Below, piece after piece: positions 61,496 through 64,000 of a stretch of DNA of 64,000 bases (positions are counted from its first letter, which is position 1; every line of letters starts with the position of its first letter). The stretch is from Pegethrix bostrychoides GSE-TBD4-15B (GTDB lineage: Bacteria; Cyanobacteriota; Cyanobacteriia; Elainellales; Elainellaceae): assembly GCA_019359155.1 (NCBI GenBank), contig JAHHHV010000091.1, positions 62,001-126,000 of the forward strand, read 5' to 3'. The notes under the pieces were generated by a model. The model was not told where the DNA came from, did not search any database, and was given only the letters and a program-made list of their open reading frames with translations. Made by a program: the position numbers and the translations under genes.

Positions 61496-62320
61496 TCACT
61501 CTGCCTCAGCATTCTGCAAGCGCTGGAGCAGCGTCCGAATGGAGTCTGCATCTCTGGCTGATGGAGCCTGGGTAAGATATTGCTTGAGATCGCGTCGGGC
61601 ACTCGTCCATTGCCCTAGTCTGTAGTGCATCAGGCCGCGATCGCGTTGGTCGGGCAGCGAATCCGGGAACAGCAGCAGCAGTCGGTCGATCACGGCAATG
61701 GCTCTGGCTGGCTCGTTTTGCGAGGTGTAGATCTGCTTGAGGTTGCCCAGCATTCGCGCTAGAAACTGCTGGGGGCTGACTGCCGCTGCAAACTCAGGCC
61801 GAAACGTCACTGGCCGCCCAAAAATCTGGCCGAGTCGCTCCTCGCAGTCTTCGACAAACAGCACCTCGCCCTGATGAAACGGATCGACAAACAGCTGCAT
61901 CTCTGCAACTAGCGGTCGAATCAAAAAATGTCCCGGCATATTTATCCCCACCATCGGAAAGCCAATCCGCTGAGCAATCTCCAGGTAGACCAGCGACAGC
62001 GTGATCGGGATACCCATGCGGCGGTCGAGGACGCTATTGAGGTAGCTGTTGCGCGGGTCGTAATACTGGCCGCTGTTGCCGTGAAAGCCGAGATCCTTAA
62101 ACAAATACTGGTTTAGCGCCTGGATGATTCTGAGCGGATAGGCCGCTGCAGGCAGGCGGGTTGCGACTTCTGCCGCCATCGAGTCGAGTTGTTCTAAATA
62201 GACTTCGACCTGGAGCTGCGGGTATTCGGCTTGCGCAAGATAGAGCGCGGCTCTAGCCAGGTTGATTTGAGGCTGATGAATTTCCGCGTAGAAGCGCTGG
62301 CTGGCGGTCGAAAAGTTCAT
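61496..62320 (-). CDS. SirB1/transglutaminase-like and TPR protein
   Basis: The 274-residue chain starts at ATG 62320, overlapping the CNB gene stop by four bases. Residues 60-200 form the SirB1 N-terminal domain (NQYLFKDLGFHGNSGQYYDPRNSYLNSVLDRRMGIPITLSLVYLEI, then GINMPGHFLI), a transglutaminase-like fold with unproven activity. The C-terminal part (AIAVIDRLLLLFPDSLPDQ, YRLGQWTSARRDL) has TPR-like helices. Homologues are widespread and called SirB1. Translational coupling to the CNB gene suggests a shared role, not defined. Confidence 0.9.
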   Translation of the reverse strand: MNFSTASQRFYAEIHQPQINLARAALYLAQAEYPQLQVEVYLEQLDSMAAEVATRLPAAAYPLRIIQALNQYLFKDLGFHGNSGQYYDPRNSYLNSVLDRRMGIPITLSLVYLEIAQRIGFPMVGINMPGHFLIRPLVAEMQLFVDPFHQGEVLFVEDCEERLGQIFGRPVTFRPEFAAAVSPQQFLARMLGNLKQIYTSQNEPARAIAVIDRLLLLFPDSLPDQRDRGLMHYRLGQWTSARRDLKQYLTQAPSARDADSIRTLLQRLQNAEAE

Positions 62321-62859
62321 GGTGTATCTCGGAGCTGGTTCAGCAGCCAGTTGAGTCTGGCCTTCGCTAGATCTAAATTGTCGGCGATTTGGGGATCGAC
62401 CTCTGGCTCAATTTCCGCAAACTGGGCTTTGGCATAGCCGAGCTGGGAGAGGGCGGTGCGGAGACGGTCGGAGAGAAAAACCGCAGTCGCCTGATAAAAG
62501 TGGCTGGCAAACTCGGCATCTTGCAGCAGTTTGGCGGCGAGCTTGCTGCGCGGAATCACCCAAATCAGCGAGTCTTCGGCAGCTTTGACGGTGGCAGAAG
62601 GCGGACGGGCATCGACAAAGGACATTTCCCCCGCAATTTCGCCGGGGCCAAGTCGAGCAATTTCCTCGCTTGCAATCTGGCTATCAACACTTGCTGTCAC
62701 CACCAGCAGTCCAGCCAGCACCAGATAGAGCGCATCCGTCGGTTCGCCCTGCTTGATCAAAATACTCTCTGCCGCCGCCGTCTTGCGCTTGCCTGCGTTC
62801 AACAGCCAGTCAAAGTCTCGGTCGCTGAACTCAGCCAGCATATACAGTGCTTTTGTCAT
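62317..62859 (-). CDS. Cyclic nucleotide-binding domain protein
   Basis: This 180-residue protein starts at ATG 62859. It has a CNB/CAP-like beta-roll: AESILIKQGEPTDALYLVLAGLLVV, IARLGPGEIAGEMSFVDARPPSATVKA and SLIWVIPRSKLAAKLLQ. The E-x-S..R-x-P-S-A segment (GEMSF, ARPPSATV) resembles the phosphate-binding cassette, in which R and E contact the cyclic phosphate. No DNA-binding HTH follows, so it is a sensor-only protein. Its stop overlaps the start of the SirB1 gene, an operon. Confidence 0.9.
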   Translation of the reverse strand: MTKALYMLAEFSDRDFDWLLNAGKRKTAAAESILIKQGEPTDALYLVLAGLLVVTASVDSQIASEEIARLGPGEIAGEMSFVDARPPSATVKAAEDSLIWVIPRSKLAAKLLQDAEFASHFYQATAVFLSDRLRTALSQLGYAKAQFAEIEPEVDPQIADNLDLAKARLNWLLNQLRDTP

Positions 62860-63039
62860 GACTCTTAGAACTCAAGCGGTAAATGTGACACCGAGACGCG
62901 ATATGACGAAACGCTAGGAAATTCAATTTATCGAAATTTGGCTAGATCAGGCGCAGTCTGAAACATAACGCTAATGTTTGGCGGCTGAACTCTCAGCCAT
63001 AATCTTCCCAAACTCTAAAAACCAAACTCTAAAGCCTTA

Positions 63040-63070
63040 AAAAAAGGGGGACATGATGCCCACCCTCTTT
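63040..63070 (-). terminator. Possible intrinsic terminator after acnB (minus strand)
   Basis: On the minus strand AAAGAGGG-GGG and CCCCCTTTTTTT flank a short loop around 63050-63058. A run of seven T follows (63046-63040). The GC stem has a bulge, so confidence is moderate. Confidence 0.55.
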
Positions 63071-63096
63071 CAGCTCAGCTAAAGCTTGGCCATTTG

Positions 63097-64000
63097 CTAG
63101 CGGCCAGCCGCCGCAGGCATTCCCAAAATATCTTCAATGCGGGGCAGTTCTTCCAGCGGAATCACGCGGCCTTCATCCTCAAAGCCCGCGATCTGATCGA
63201 AGTTGAGGTAGCGATAGAGGTCAGCCGCAAACGGATCTACCTTCTTCTGGACAATCTCCATATATTCAGCTAGCGTCGGGATTTTGCCCAGCAGTGCACA
63301 AACCGCCGCCAGCTCCGCCGAGCCGAGGTAAACCTGAGCGCCCTTGCCCATGCGGTTGTTGAAGTTGCGGGTAGAAGTGGAAAACACCGTCACGCCGTCG
63401 TCCACGCGAGCCTGATTGCCCATGCAGAGTGAGCAGCCCGGCATTTCGGTACGCGCTCCGGCTGCATCAAAAATGCTGTACATCCCCTCCTCGCGCAGCT
63501 GCTTTTCGTCCATGCGGGTCGGCGGGCAAATCCAGAGTCGCCCCTGCACTTGGCCGACACCCTCCAGGATCTTGGCCGCCGCCCGATAATGGCCAATGTT
63601 GGTCATACAGGAGCCGATAAACACCTCATGCACCGGATCGCCTGCGCAGTCAGACATCAGCTTGATATTATCCGGATCATTAGGGGCAGCGACAATTGGC
63701 TCGGTGATTTGATCGAGATCAACCTCAATCACCTCAGCATATTCAGCATCCGCGTCCGCCTTCATCAGGACTGGGTTAACGAGCCACTGCTCCATTTTGG
63801 CCACCCGCCGCAGGATCGTCCGCGCATCGCCGTAGCCGCGCGCCGCCATGTTCTTCAAAAGAGCAATATTGGAGCGCAAGTATTCCGAGACGGTTTCCAC
63901 GCTCAGATCAATCGTGGAGCCTGCACAGGAGCGCTCTGCTGTGGCATCCGTGAGTTCAAATGCCTGTTCCAGCTTCAGATCCGGCAGACCCTCCATTTCC
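63097..64000 (-). CDS. acnB: Aconitate hydratase B, C-terminal part (runs off window)
   Basis: The reading frame is open at the right edge and ends at 63097. The 300 visible residues match the last third of AcnB. They include the 4Fe-4S ligand region (DCAGDPVHEVFIGSCMTNIGHYRAAAKIL and MPGCSLCMGNQARV with two cysteines), STSTRNFNNRMGKGAQVYLGSAELAAVCALLG, and DPFAADLYRYLNFDQIAGFEDE. AcnB interconverts citrate and isocitrate in the TCA pathway and in bacteria can also act as 2-methylisocitrate dehydratase. The N-terminal HEAT-like and swivel domains are outside the window. A terminator-like hairpin follows. Confidence 0.95.
   Translation of the reverse strand, partial: EMEGLPDLKLEQAFELTDATAERSCAGSTIDLSVETVSEYLRSNIALLKNMAARGYGDARTILRRVAKMEQWLVNPVLMKADADAEYAEVIEVDLDQITEPIVAAPNDPDNIKLMSDCAGDPVHEVFIGSCMTNIGHYRAAAKILEGVGQVQGRLWICPPTRMDEKQLREEGMYSIFDAAGARTEMPGCSLCMGNQARVDDGVTVFSTSTRNFNNRMGKGAQVYLGSAELAAVCALLGKIPTLAEYMEIVQKKVDPFAADLYRYLNFDQIAGFEDEGRVIPLEELPRIEDILGMPAAAGR

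Overview
This window comes from a cyanobacterium with a moderately GC-rich genome (judged by eye, not computed). It carries the two PSII cytochromes psbV and psbV2, plastocyanin petE, orange carotenoid protein, zeta-carotene desaturase crtQ, the PSI biogenesis gene btpA, a ferredoxin-type glutamate synthase, a CrhR-like helicase and DUF1517. The octamer GCGATCGC (HIP1) appears only a few times (near 10379, 42256 and 56933). Plastocyanin together with psbV2 and many single-copy housekeeping genes suggest a filamentous or Leptolyngbya-like lineage, but that placement is inference. Most of the window is chromosomal core. I see no IS element, prophage, CRISPR array, rRNA or tRNA.

Layout. 1-6500: the start of thiE, a beta-helix/SPOR exported protein, an L,D-transpeptidase, DUF1517 and a fused arsenosugar-type glycosyltransferase. 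6500-12800: a DnaQ-like exonuclease, crhR-like helicase, rimO, btpA and a VKOR-thioredoxin fusion. 12800-22600: a CHASE2 kinase, a PD-(D/E)XK-like membrane-anchored protein, a metallophosphoesterase, an HNH endonuclease with a striking structured and terminator-bearing 5' region, a TPR protein and dgkA. 22600-31700: ocp, DUF4394, a PhoD-like phosphatase, an HtrA protease, and crtQ with its SRPBCC neighbour. 31700-39000: a hydrolase, an FHA protein, a SLOG/DprA-like protein, MAPEG, YajQ, the psbV-psbV2-petE photosynthetic electron-carrier cluster, and a rhomboid protease. 39000-47100: an RTX repeat protein, a moxR-DUF4350-DUF4129 operon, a LuxR-type response regulator, a 2Fe-2S protein and tgt. 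47100-51500: a candidate small RNA or leader, cobS, a double PTPS/QueD protein, a photolyase, and a decayed DUF29/aspartic-protease patch. 51500-64000: glsF, a phosphodiester glycosidase, a cupin, an IscA-like protein, an unknown 505-aa protein, SirB1 and CNB proteins, and the 3' part of acnB.

Three things stand out beyond the gene list. First, two gaps hold a promoter-like box, folded RNA and an intrinsic terminator 60-70 nt before the next start codon (HNH gene; cobS). These have the shape of riboswitch/attenuator leaders or small RNAs, and I cannot assign either to a known class. Second, the window is peppered with 2-4 copy tandem duplications of 11-19 bp. More than twenty are listed, many touching start or stop codons, and those inside genes have lengths divisible by three. 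Third, there are isolated perfect palindromes, one of them inside a coding region, that look like small mobile or regulatory elements.
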